The notes under the pieces were generated by a model, which saw only the letters and a program-made list of their open reading frames with translations, was not told the origin of the DNA and ran no database searches. A program made the translations under genes and the position numbers. From contig JAHDLB010000026.1 of NCBI GenBank assembly GCA_018432315.1, positions 31,975 through 95,974 of the forward strand: a stretch of 64,000 nt of DNA, written 5' to 3'. Positions 27,635-37,325 of this stretch are shown here, piece by piece. Each line of letters starts with the position of its first letter. Position 1 is the first letter of the stretch. Origin of the DNA: Anaerolineae bacterium (GTDB lineage Bacteria; Chloroflexota; Anaerolineae; Aggregatilineales; Aggregatilineaceae).

Positions 27635-28153
27635 TTACGAGCAGTGCGGATAGCCGGGCACGTTCCCGTTGTTGAAGTTGTCCAGAATGCCGGCCAGCTC
27701 CAGGAACTGCTTGCGCAGCGAATCGTTACCCTTGAGCGCGCCAATTGCATCGGGAGAGTAGGTCGCGAGCAGGGTTTCAGCGTCTTCCCAGGCCTGATAC
27801 ACCCCACCGGGCAGGAACTGAACCCGACCGGAGCTCCAGGTCAACTGGGTTGCGATGTGCTGCGCCGCCAGGATAAACCAGGCGTTGCCGCCCTGCGGGG
27901 GCGAGTTCAGAACCTGGTAGAACGTATAGCCGCTGCCGCGATAATCCCAGTCGGCCATATCTTCGCCATAGGTGGAAGAAATCCATCCCGCGTCATACGG
28001 AGCCGGGCCATACTTGGAATGCGTCTTCCAGTAACCCTGGGTCAGGGTACACCCGCACTCTTCCTCACCACACGCCAGCGCCGGTGTAGCCGAAACGGGC
28101 ACCAGGCTGAGGACGAGCACCACCAACATAGACAATGCGATCCATTTCTTCAT
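27635..28153 (-). CDS. Secreted Cys-containing protein with TQGYWKTH motif
   Basis: 172 residues from ATG 28153. Signal peptide (about 1-30, ending ATPALA), then CGEEECGCTLTQGYWKTHSKYG. The TQGYWK/TQGFWK motif with nearby Cys is known from exported proteins of several phyla and is often associated with surface or structural proteins; function is unknown. The rest (PYDAGWISSTYGEDM, TFYQVLNSPPQGGNAWFILAAQHIATQL) is helical. It is a single gene with its own terminator. The leader is long (up to about 220 bp) and AT-rich relative to the neighbours, with a perfect palindrome GTCGCCAAGGCGAC at 28182-28195 near the start. Confidence 0.75.
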   Translation of the reverse strand: MKKWIALSMLVVLVLSLVPVSATPALACGEEECGCTLTQGYWKTHSKYGPAPYDAGWISSTYGEDMADWDYRGSGYTFYQVLNSPPQGGNAWFILAAQHIATQLTWSSGRVQFLPGGVYQAWEDAETLLATYSPDAIGALKGNDSLRKQFLELAGILDNFNNGNVPGYPHCS

Positions 28154-28551
28154 TTGTGCTTCGATGCCTCCACAATGAGTTGTCGCCAAGGCGACTTGAG
28201 CAAAATACCGCCAGTTACGGTTAACGATACGACATACACGTGCGATAGCACATTTCGATGATTGAGGTTTCCCCCTTTCCCCCAACCGCAACGGCGTCAC
28301 GGTTGTCCCACGATGAAAGCTGAGGAGAGAGCCTACTAACTGGCATCCGAAAAACTGCTTGAGGGACGCCAATGTCGCACGAAATTTGTGATTCTCTAAT
28401 GTAATTTATTAAAACTTAATCATGCGACGCGTTCTCAGGCGTTTTTGGGAGCGTAGACCCTGCGTTTAGTCTACATGAGGTTTCTAATTTTTCCGATGCA
28501 TTTCTCGTAAATTCTCGCAAAAAACTGATAAAACCTGGCAGGAGATAGACT
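28154..28551. other. 398-bp divergent intergenic region
   Basis: No credible gene. It separates the minus-strand TQGYWKTH gene from the plus-strand mutase. It is distinctly AT-richer than the flanks. Visible structures: a 14-bp palindrome GTCGCCAAGGCGAC (28182-28195) in the leader of the minus gene, and a stem GTAGAC/GTCTAC (28453-28458 with 28469-28474) in the mutase leader. An AT-rich patch with a TTGTGA-like -35 and a TATTAA-like -10 (28386-28412) may be the mutase promoter. I looked for a cobalamin riboswitch because the mutase needs B12, and I do not see its conserved B12 box. Confidence 0.5.
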
Positions 28552-30231
<1,680 letters not shown>

Positions 30232-30246
30232 GCCGCGCGGGAGTCC

Positions 30247-30324
30247 GCGCCTGGCGCACGCGCGACGCGCGTCAGGGCGACCGGCGGTCGCCCTGGGCAG
30301 GGCTTGCCCTGCCGCGCCAGGCGC
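30247..30324. repeat. Cloverleaf inverted-repeat element B
   Basis: A 78-base element 15 bp after the mutase stop. Outer stem of 11 bp (30247-30257 with 30314-30324), enclosing three hairpins with no spare bases between them: 30258-30272 (6 bp, loop GAC), 30273-30295 (10 bp, loop GGC) and 30296-30313 (8 bp, loop TT). All stems are perfect Watson-Crick. GAGTC (30241-30245) and GACTC (30334-30338) may extend the outer pairing. The fold and total length equal those of element A at 4431-4508, while the bases are unrelated. Could also end mutase transcription, but there is no T-run. Confidence 0.82.
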
Positions 30325-30420
30325 TCGCGGCGCGACTCGTTCGCATCCGGCCCACCCTCGCGCCGGGGCAGGATGGTATAATCGCAGGATAGCGTCCCAT
30401 TTCTCAGGAGAGCCAACCCG

Positions 30421-31362
30421 ATGCCCGTCCACCCCACCGCCCCCTCGCCCGATGACCGGCTGGCCCAGTGGTGGGACAAGCTGGTCATCTCGCTCGAAGT
30501 GGCCGACCTGACCGATCCGGAGACGCGCGCCCGCCTCGATTCGACGGCGGCCAAAGCCAACAACCAGGGCATTCAGGCCGCGGGCGCGTGGAACTACGGC
30601 GCCGCGCTGCCGCTGCTGACCGCCGCGATCGAGGTCTGGTCACGGCTGGATCACGGTCCCGCCCAGGTGACCGCCCGCAACACGCGCGGCGGTGTCTACC
30701 GCAAGCTGGGCGACGTCCCAGCGGCGCTCGACGATCACCGGGCGGCCCTGGCGCTGGCCCGCGATCTCGGCTTCGCGGCGGGAGCGATAGCCGCGCTGGT
30801 GGGCCTGGGCGCGGCGTACGTGGAGGGAGGATCGTTCGACGAGGCGGAGCGCACTTTGCAGGAAGCGCTGGCGCTCAGCACGGGCGCGGATGACCCCGGC
30901 GGCGCGGCGCGCGCGCAGGACGTCCTGGGGCACCTGGCCGAGGCACGCAAGCAGTGGGATGCGGCGCTGGCCGCTTACGGCGCGGCGTTCGAGGGCTGGG
31001 ACGCATTGGGCGCGCTCGCCGAATCGATCGAGGCCCTGGCCGGGCTGGCCCGCGTGGCGCTGGCCCAGGGCTACCTGGCCGATGCGCGCAGCCTGATCGA
31101 CCGCGTGCTGGCGCACCTGGGCGAATACGGCCCGGCGCGGCTGGACGATCCGCTGCGCGTCTACTGGTCGGTCTACCAGGTCCTGCACGTCGCCCGCGAG
31201 GAAGACGACGCCCGCGAGATTCTCCGTGCGGCGCACCTGATGCTGGAGCGCCAGGCCGCCGGGCTGAGCGACGACCAGCGGGCGCAGCTCACCACCGCCG
31301 TCGCCACGAATCGGGCCATCCGCGAGGCGTGGGCCCAGGCGAACACCCCCGATCACGAATGA
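30421..31362 (+). CDS. Tetratricopeptide repeat protein
   Basis: 313 residues, soluble, Ala-rich and helical. At least five degenerate TPR units can be seen, for example ALPLLTAAIEVWSRLDHGPAQVTARNTRGGVYRKLGD, AALDDHRAALALARDLGFAAGAIAALVGLGAAYVEGG and EAERTLQEALALS. There is no catalytic domain. ATG 30421 follows CAGGAGAG, and a TATAAT box lies at 30374-30379. It probably serves as a protein-protein scaffold in the cytoplasm. The end overlaps the convergent glycosidase gene by 10 bp. Confidence 0.82.
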   Translation: MPVHPTAPSPDDRLAQWWDKLVISLEVADLTDPETRARLDSTAAKANNQGIQAAGAWNYGAALPLLTAAIEVWSRLDHGPAQVTARNTRGGVYRKLGDVPAALDDHRAALALARDLGFAAGAIAALVGLGAAYVEGGSFDEAERTLQEALALSTGADDPGGAARAQDVLGHLAEARKQWDAALAAYGAAFEGWDALGALAESIEALAGLARVALAQGYLADARSLIDRVLAHLGEYGPARLDDPLRVYWSVYQVLHVAREEDDAREILRAAHLMLERQAAGLSDDQRAQLTTAVATNRAIREAWAQANTPDHE

Positions 31363-34133
31363 GGCGGCTCGCCATCCTCGCAGCCGGGACACGCGCGCAC
31401 GCCGGGCTCGTCCTGGCCCTGCGGCTGGTTCGCGGCTAAGCCCGGCTCGATCACCTCGCGCCGCAGCAGGTCGAGCATTTGCAGCGTCAGCAGGTTGCGC
31501 AGCGCGTGGCCGGATTGCGTTTCCTCACCGGTGAAGGCGACGGTGGCCGGGTGGCCGCCGGACTGGCTCGCGGTCAGGTGTGTGTAGTCGGTCACCAGGC
31601 CCAGATTCGGCAGATCGCGCGCGGCACGCCAGAAGTTGATCAGGGGGATGTCGTATTCCTCGGCCAGGTCGACGAGGATCACGTTGTAGCGCAGCGCCCG
31701 TTCCCACATCTGATCCTCGTGCCAGGTGAAGGTCGTCAGTACGGGAATCACGCCCCGCTCGATGGACAGCTCGATCACGTCGCGCACCGCCCCGGCAAAC
31801 TGCGCGTCGTCCAGGTTGAGCATATCGTTGGGGCCGAACATCATCACCGCGACGCTGGCCCGCGTGCGTGCATACTCGCAAGCCAACGGACCTTCGCCCG
31901 CCTCTGCCGCGCACAGCGACGGATCGACCCACAGCGACTCGAGCATGGTCAGCGCGTTGAAGCCCACCTGCCCGGCGAGGCTTTCGTGCCCGAACCACCC
32001 GGCGAAAAACTCCACCGTCGGCTGGAGGCGGTCATAAGGGCCCAGGTCGTACAGCCCCTGGTCGAACCCGGCCAGGAAGTACGAGTGATGCGTGTTGCAG
32101 TCGCCCACCTTGGTGAAGGCGGTGGGATCGTTGCCCTGGGCCAGCCCCTCCACGAAGATGCGATGCGCAGTGCTGCCCGCGTCCGAGAGCAGCGGCTCGG
32201 CCATCAGCCGGTCGAATTCCGCCGGCAGCGCGGGCTCGGCCACCGTGGGCACTCCCTCGCAGCCGCCCGTCGGGCGCACCACGTCGGATCGCACCCAGAC
32301 GCCCGGCGGCACCTGCCACCACACGAACCCATCCGCGCCGGTTCGCTGGCCGGTCACGATCGCGCCCCGCCCGGCGGTCAGCCGCCCCACCGCCTCGAAG
32401 TCGGTCCCCGGCCCGGTCCGCAGGTTGGTATTGCCCGGCGAGATGATCACACACGCCCCGGCGGCGGCTTCCAGCCCGCTCAGCACCTCGATCTCCTGCC
32501 ACGACACCCACGAGGGACTCTCCAGCGTTTCCACGCGGAGCGCCCCGATGCCGTCCAGCCCGACCGGCAGAGTCGCCTCCAGCAGGTCGCCCTCCGAGGT
32601 GAATCCCCGGAACTCCGCGATCAGGATTTCGAGGTCGCCGCGCAGCGCCCACACGCGGTGCAGCGTCTCGCCGGCGGGCCACTGCGCCACGCGGAGCCGC
32701 ACTTCGCCCAGCGGCACGTCCGGCGGCAGCGTGATCGTGATCCACTGCGGTGGATGCTGCCCCGAGCCCCACTGCGCCGGGCCCCCATCGACGGCGTTTT
32801 CGGGCGGCTCGTCCGGCAGCGCGCGCGACGCCGTCACCGGCTGGCCGTACGCGACATTCCCCGTGTCCAGCAGGGCTGGCTCGCACGGGTCCGGCTGGTT
32901 GGCCGGGGCCAGCGCGCTCATCAACACGCCGTTCTCGTCCACCAGCCCCCAGCTCGCGTCGCCGATGGCCTCCGGCGCGCGGTAGAATCCCCAATACAGC
33001 CAGCCGTCGAACCCGTACTCGCACGACTCCGCGATCCAGGTCTGCATGGCCCGCGCCGCCGACTCGACCGAGGGATACGACGCGAGGAACGCGCCCACCT
33101 CGCCCATGATCACCGGCTTGGATTCGTAGCCGGTCATGCCGAAATTCTCCACGTACTGCGGCAGGCTCAGCTCGACGCCCGGATAGGCGTGAAAGTCGAA
33201 GAAATCGAGCGCGGCCAGGTTCAACAGCGGCGCCGTGTCCACGTAGCGAAAATCGCCGATCCGCGCCGGGTTGGGGCTGTCCGGGTGGAAGAACCCCATC
33301 GTGATCAGCGCGCCCGGATCGGCCCGCTTGATCACGGCGCGCACCTCGTCGATGTAGTGCACGATGCCCTCGACCAGCATCCGCCGTTTCTGGGCCGGAT
33401 CGTCCAGCCGGTAGGTGCGCTCGTTGGCCGTCGTCACGCTGCCCGACGTCAGCGAGAGCGGCGGCTGGTCGTTGAAATACCACTGCTCGTTGAGCAGCGA
33501 CCAGCCCAGCACCGCCTCGAACGGCGCGCCGCGCGCGGCCAGCCCATCCAGCAGGTCGCCCCAATAGCGCGTCGCGGCCAGCACGCCATACGATGTCAGG
33601 TAATGGGCATTGCGATAGCCCTCGAAAAACCGGTTCGCGCCCCGGTTGGACAGCTCCCAGTAGCCGCCCTGGTCGGGCAGGTCGTTGGACGTCAGCAGCA
33701 GGTACAGGCCCTCGTCGCGCGCGATGCGCATCACCTCGGCGACGTTGTCCAGGTACGCCTCGTTGAGTCCGCTGCCGGTAGCGCTGCCCATGCAGCCCGG
33801 TCCGCTGCCGCACGTGTCGAGAAAGATGCGGACCGTGTTGTAGCCGTTGTCGGCCAGCGCCGCGAAGTCGGCCCGCACGCGCCCGGCGTCGTACTCGTCC
33901 ACGCCGAACACCCGGTCCTCGAACCCGCCATCGACCGGCACGATAGTGAAGTAGTTCACGCCGCGCGGCACGAACCGCTCGCCGGTCGCCACGTCGTAAA
34001 ACTCCGCGACGCCGTCCACCTGCCGGATGGCGATCCGGTGCCGGTCCGTTCCCTGGGCCGCGCCGCGCCCGGCCCCTAACAACACAGTCCCCACGAGCGC
34101 CAGCAACAGGGCCGCGATCGTCCTGTAGCGCAT
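31353..34133 (-). CDS. Secreted four-domain protein: glycosidase, discoidin-like, SH3 and SGNH hydrolase
   Basis: 926 residues. Signal peptide (about 1-26). Domain 1 (about 35-400) is a GH5/cellulase-like TIM barrel: NGYNTVRIFLD, GWSLLNEQWYF with acid/base Glu near 215, and KPVIMGEVGAF with candidate nucleophile Glu near 346. Domain 2 (about 410-540) is an F5/8-type-C-like beta sandwich (GQPVTASRALPDEPPENAVDG, PQWITITLP). Domain 3 (about 550-615) is a bacterial SH3 domain (TNLRTGPGTDFEAVG, FVWWQVPPGVWVR). Domain 4 (about 630-900) looks like an SGNH/GDSL esterase (MMFGPNDML, then TDYTHLTASQSGG with catalytic-type D-x-x-H). Likely acts on glycans outside the cell, removing sugars and acyl groups. 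Substrate not known. Confidence 0.8.
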   Translation of the reverse strand: MRYRTIAALLLALVGTVLLGAGRGAAQGTDRHRIAIRQVDGVAEFYDVATGERFVPRGVNYFTIVPVDGGFEDRVFGVDEYDAGRVRADFAALADNGYNTVRIFLDTCGSGPGCMGSATGSGLNEAYLDNVAEVMRIARDEGLYLLLTSNDLPDQGGYWELSNRGANRFFEGYRNAHYLTSYGVLAATRYWGDLLDGLAARGAPFEAVLGWSLLNEQWYFNDQPPLSLTSGSVTTANERTYRLDDPAQKRRMLVEGIVHYIDEVRAVIKRADPGALITMGFFHPDSPNPARIGDFRYVDTAPLLNLAALDFFDFHAYPGVELSLPQYVENFGMTGYESKPVIMGEVGAFLASYPSVESAARAMQTWIAESCEYGFDGWLYWGFYRAPEAIGDASWGLVDENGVLMSALAPANQPDPCEPALLDTGNVAYGQPVTASRALPDEPPENAVDGGPAQWGSGQHPPQWITITLPPDVPLGEVRLRVAQWPAGETLHRVWALRGDLEILIAEFRGFTSEGDLLEATLPVGLDGIGALRVETLESPSWVSWQEIEVLSGLEAAAGACVIISPGNTNLRTGPGTDFEAVGRLTAGRGAIVTGQRTGADGFVWWQVPPGVWVRSDVVRPTGGCEGVPTVAEPALPAEFDRLMAEPLLSDAGSTAHRIFVEGLAQGNDPTAFTKVGDCNTHHSYFLAGFDQGLYDLGPYDRLQPTVEFFAGWFGHESLAGQVGFNALTMLESLWVDPSLCAAEAGEGPLACEYARTRASVAVMMFGPNDMLNLDDAQFAGAVRDVIELSIERGVIPVLTTFTWHEDQMWERALRYNVILVDLAEEYDIPLINFWRAARDLPNLGLVTDYTHLTASQSGGHPATVAFTGEETQSGHALRNLLTLQMLDLLRREVIEPGLAANQPQGQDEPGVRACPGCEDGEPPHS

Positions 34134-34163
34134 GAAGTCACCTCCGATGTCGTCTGGTTGAGT

Positions 34164-35279
34164 TTACTGGCGTTCTTCCCATTCGCGGACCACTGCCACC
34201 AGCAGGGCGCGCACCTCGTCGTCTTCGACGTCGCCCACCCCGTCGTAATACGTCCCGTCTACCTCGATCCGCACGCCGCCATCGATCGCGGGCTTGATGT
34301 GGATCGACCGCTGCTCGTAAGCCGGGTCATCGGCGATTCGCTCTTGCAGCAGGTCCTCGATCTGGTCGGCGATACTGATGGCGGGCTTGTCGGGGACCGG
34401 CTCCGGGGCGTGGCCCATCGCCGCACGCGTCATCTGGCGCAGCATGGAGCCGGGCGTCATCGATGGCACGGACGGATCGTCCGTCTTCGGCGCGGGCGCT
34501 TGGCCTCCCTGGGCCGGCGCAGCGGCGGCGGGCGGCGCGGGCGGGCGCTCGGCCAGCCCGTCCAGGTCGCGCACCACGTTCAGGAAGCGGCGCTCCAGGT
34601 CGGCGCTGCGCAGCTCGGCCAGCGACTGGAAGCGCCGCCCGCCGATCTCGACGACCAGCGACCCGTCCGACAGGTCGCGCCACACGCGCAGCAGTTCGAC
34701 CGCATCCGACGGCGCGGGCGCTTCGGGCGGCGGCGCGGGAACAGCGGGCGTCACCGGGAACATCTCGGCAGGTTCGGCAGGCTCGGGGGCCGACGCGCTC
34801 TCGTCCTCGGCGGCGGGCTGCGCGGGAGTCACCGGCAGCTCGTCCACGTCCGCGGGCTCGTCCCACTCCGCCGCCGGTTCCGGCTTGTCGTCCGCGGCCA
34901 GCGCGGTGACGTCCGGCTGGGGCAGATCGCCGGTCAGCAGCGACAGGTCCGGCGCGGGCGCCGCCACCGATCGCGACGCGGGCCGCTGGCGGGAGGCGGG
35001 TGGCGGGGCGGGCGATGCCGTGGCAGGGGCGGCGGAGGTCGCGCCCCACTGGTCGGCCAGCCAGTGATAGAATGCCACGTGCACGCCGGGCAGCGGCGGC
35101 AGTCCCTCGGCAGCCCGGCGGCGGCGTTCGCTGGCGCGCTGGAAGACCAGCGCCATCAGCCCCATCCAGACGATCCCGGCGCCGCACGTCAGGACCAGCA
35201 GGCCGGAAATCTGGCCGATGAAGTCGCCCACATTCGACGAATCGGACTGGGCCAGGAAGTAGGTTAGTTCTGGGAACAT
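34164..35279 (-). CDS. Membrane-anchored Ala/Pro-rich protein, unknown function
   Basis: 371 residues. One N-terminal membrane helix (about 24-46), then a basic patch (RASERRRRAAEG), a long Ala/Pro/Glu-rich disordered linker (about 75-190), and two short conserved-looking segments: LLRVWRDLSDGSLVVEIGGRRFQSLAELRSADLERRFLNVVRDL and the C-terminal SIHIKPAIDGGVRIEVDGTYYDGVGDVEDDEVRALLVAVVREWEE. The folded parts probably face the cytoplasm (positive-inside rule). I know no family. The start ATG 35279 lacks a strong ribosome-binding site. It is followed by the glycosidase gene's upstream region and preceded by mutM. Confidence 0.6.
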   Translation of the reverse strand: MFPELTYFLAQSDSSNVGDFIGQISGLLVLTCGAGIVWMGLMALVFQRASERRRRAAEGLPPLPGVHVAFYHWLADQWGATSAAPATASPAPPPASRQRPASRSVAAPAPDLSLLTGDLPQPDVTALAADDKPEPAAEWDEPADVDELPVTPAQPAAEDESASAPEPAEPAEMFPVTPAVPAPPPEAPAPSDAVELLRVWRDLSDGSLVVEIGGRRFQSLAELRSADLERRFLNVVRDLDGLAERPPAPPAAAAPAQGGQAPAPKTDDPSVPSMTPGSMLRQMTRAAMGHAPEPVPDKPAISIADQIEDLLQERIADDPAYEQRSIHIKPAIDGGVRIEVDGTYYDGVGDVEDDEVRALLVAVVREWEERQ

Positions 35280-35302
35280 AGGCGTTTCTCGCGCATACTC
35301 GC

Positions 35303-35314
35303 GGGCCGCGGCCC
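35303..35314. other. Perfect GC palindrome after mutM
   Basis: GGGCCGCGGCCC, a perfect 12-bp palindrome between the mutM stop and the next minus-strand gene. ATACT/AGTAT (near 35296 and 35330) could extend the pairing. It may slow transcription, but there is no T-run, so I do not call it a terminator. Confidence 0.35.
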
Positions 35315-35342
35315 GAGGGCGGTGATCTCAGTATCGCCGGGT

Positions 35343-36161
35343 TTAGCGCGGCTGGCAAACCGGGCACAGGTGCGTGCCGCGCTGGCCGACGACGATCTTT
35401 TCGATGGGATGCCCGCAGCGCGGGCACGGTTGGCCGGTTCGCCCGTAGGCGCTCAGGCCGTCCTGGGCCGAGCCTTTGGTCCCGTCCGGCTTGCGATACC
35501 AGTTGACGCTGGCCCCCTCGCGCGCGACGCCGTCGGCCAGCACCTGCCGGATCGCGCCATACAGCCGGGCGATGTCGTCATCGGAGAGCGTGGCGGCGCG
35601 GCGCAGCGGGTGGAGCCGGCTGGCGTGGAGCGCCTCGTCGGCGTAGATGTTGCCGATCCCGGCGACGAACGCCTGGTTGAGCAGCAGCGGCTTGAGCAGC
35701 CCGCTTCGCCGGGCGATCCGCTGGCGGAAGACGTCGAGCGTGAAGGCCAGGTCGAGCGGCTCCGGCCCCAGCGCGCCGGTCACCTGCGCCGGGTCGGACA
35801 CGAGATACACGCGCCCGAACTTCCGCGAGTCCGAGAACCGGAGTTGGTGGGCGTTGTCGAGCTGGAAGGTGAAATGCACCCAGCGGTCGGCGTGCTGCTC
35901 GGCGTCGTCGGGCACGACGTACAGCCGCCCGGTCATCTTCAGGTGGATGATCAGCGTGTCGGGGTCGAGCGCGATCAGGATGTACTTGCCGCGCCGGTCC
36001 ACGCGCCGCACTGGCTGCCCGGCGATCCGCGCGGCGAAGACGAGGCGATCGGGCGTCACCAGCCCGCCCGGCCAGTCGGTGGCCGCGCCCAGGATGGTCC
36101 GCCCGGCGAGCGGCCCGCGCAGGCCGCGCACCACGGTCTCGACTTCGGGCAGCTCGGGCAT
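35343..36161 (-). CDS. mutM: Formamidopyrimidine-DNA glycosylase
   Basis: 272 residues, usual length. After Met removal the N-terminus is PELPEVETVVRGL, with catalytic Pro and Glu. Further motifs: HLKMTGRLYV (the catalytic Lys loop), DSRKFGRV, NQAFVAGIGNIYADEALHASRLHP (helix-two-turn-helix), and the C-terminal zinc finger C-x2-C (PCPRCGHPI) and C-x2-C (LCPVCQ). It excises 8-oxoguanine and opened purines from DNA and nicks the backbone. Its ATG is 2 bp after the stop of the methyltransferase gene, so the two are translationally coupled. Confidence 0.96.
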   Translation of the reverse strand: MPELPEVETVVRGLRGPLAGRTILGAATDWPGGLVTPDRLVFAARIAGQPVRRVDRRGKYILIALDPDTLIIHLKMTGRLYVVPDDAEQHADRWVHFTFQLDNAHQLRFSDSRKFGRVYLVSDPAQVTGALGPEPLDLAFTLDVFRQRIARRSGLLKPLLLNQAFVAGIGNIYADEALHASRLHPLRRAATLSDDDIARLYGAIRQVLADGVAREGASVNWYRKPDGTKGSAQDGLSAYGRTGQPCPRCGHPIEKIVVGQRGTHLCPVCQPR

Positions 36162-36163
36162 GG

Positions 36164-37033
36164 TCACTCCCCGGCTTTCTCGGCCACGATGCCGATCCAC
36201 TCCGCGCCGGGGGCGTACGGCGTTCCGGCCAGGTCGCTCCAGAAGCCGCGCACGGCGAAGCCCTGCTGTTCCAGCGCGGCGGTGATCGTCTCCGGCGTGT
36301 AATCCTGGAACCAGTTGCGGTACACGCTCACCGTCCCGTCCTGCTCGATGACCACGAACTGGTCGAGGTAAATGTCGTGTTCGGGATAGTCGAACCCGTG
36401 CTGGAGCACCAGATGCGGGCCGGGCTTCCAGAACCCCGACTCGGCGACATACCACCCGTGGCGACAGCCTGCGCGCGCGCGCAGGTGGCGCGTGGTGACG
36501 TCCAGCGCGAACCGCCCGCCCGGCTTGAGCGCCCGCAACACCGCGCGCAGCAGGCTGTCGCGTTTCTCCGGCGCCAGGACGCACAGATCGCCGTAGATCA
36601 ACAGCGCGGCGTCGTACTGGGCCGCGTCGTCCAGCGTCAGGTAGTCCTGGCAGCGGTAGGTGATCGGCAGATCGTGCTCGGCGGCGTAGGCGCGCGCGTA
36701 GGCGATCGAGCGCCGCGAATAGTCGACGCCGGTCACGTGCAGGCCGCGCTCCGCCAGCCGCGCGGCGTACAGGCCCGGCCCACAGCCCAGGTCGAGCACC
36801 GCCGCGCCGGGCGCCAGCTCCAGCGCGTCCACCAGCCAGCTCACCAACCGGTCGATCTCGGCGGGGGGGCGGCTGGCCGCTTCGGTGTCCGGGTTCAGGT
36901 GCTCGGCGAGCATCTGCCCGGAGATGTGCGGATCATCCCAAAACAGCCGTTCGCCAGGGGCGAACAGCGGCGGCTTCTGGCTCAGCGACCGGAGCAGGTC
37001 CAGCCGCAGCGTTTGATTGTGAATGAGGGACAT
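36164..37033 (-). CDS. Class I SAM-dependent methyltransferase
   Basis: 289 residues from ATG 37033 (AGGATGG just upstream; an ATG three codons earlier is the alternative). The SAM-binding motif I is VLDLGCGPGLYAARLAERGLHVTGVDYSRRSIAYARAYA (about 84-122), with motif II-like YDAALLIYGDLCVL and the post-motif LKPGGRFALDVTTR. The rest has YRNWFQDYTPETITAALEQQGF, typical of small-molecule methyltransferases of the Methyltransf_25/11 group. Substrate unknown. It precedes mutM in the same transcript. Confidence 0.87.
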   Translation of the reverse strand: MSLIHNQTLRLDLLRSLSQKPPLFAPGERLFWDDPHISGQMLAEHLNPDTEAASRPPAEIDRLVSWLVDALELAPGAAVLDLGCGPGLYAARLAERGLHVTGVDYSRRSIAYARAYAAEHDLPITYRCQDYLTLDDAAQYDAALLIYGDLCVLAPEKRDSLLRAVLRALKPGGRFALDVTTRHLRARAGCRHGWYVAESGFWKPGPHLVLQHGFDYPEHDIYLDQFVVIEQDGTVSVYRNWFQDYTPETITAALEQQGFAVRGFWSDLAGTPYAPGAEWIGIVAEKAGE

Positions 37034-37090
37034 CGGTGCCATCCTATGAGCGGGATCGGTCTGCCTGCCAAACGACTCACGCTACATACT

Positions 37091-37185
37091 CCCCCTATCC
37101 CCGGCCCTTCCCCCACCAGGAGGGAAGGGGCAAATCCGCTTGTCAAGCCCCTCCTTCTTGATGGGGGAGGGGTTTGGGGTGGGGG
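37091..37185. repeat. Structured intergenic repeat C (outer stem plus two hairpins)
   Basis: C-rich left arm 37091-37102 pairs with G-rich right arm 37176-37185 (two unpaired T). Inside lie a hairpin CCCTTCCC/GGGAAGGG (37105-37112 with 37122-37129) and a 10-bp hairpin 37145-37154 with 37166-37175 (one G-T). It lies in the divergent region between the methyltransferase and the YaeQ-like gene. Base content and fold are those of common intergenic REP- or MITE-like elements; copy number elsewhere cannot be seen. Confidence 0.65.
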
Positions 37186-37325
37186 TTTCTGCAGCCGTGT
37201 TCTACACGGTGATTTTAGCGCATTCCGTCGCGCTTGAGGATAGCACTACGGAACCAGAGACCCACCGCCGATCGCATTTTTGCTATACTATATCGAAACA
37301 TCGTCGACACACTGGGGATGGGACC

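Noticed and set aside
28154..28551. Cobalamin or cyclic-di-GMP riboswitch in the divergent region
   Set aside because: No B12 box and no GEMM core; only short stems.
31479..34079. Long plus-strand open frame opposite the four-domain secreted protein
   Set aside because: Low-complexity Arg/His/Gln-rich product and no ribosome-binding site; the minus-strand gene has a signal peptide and recognisable domains.
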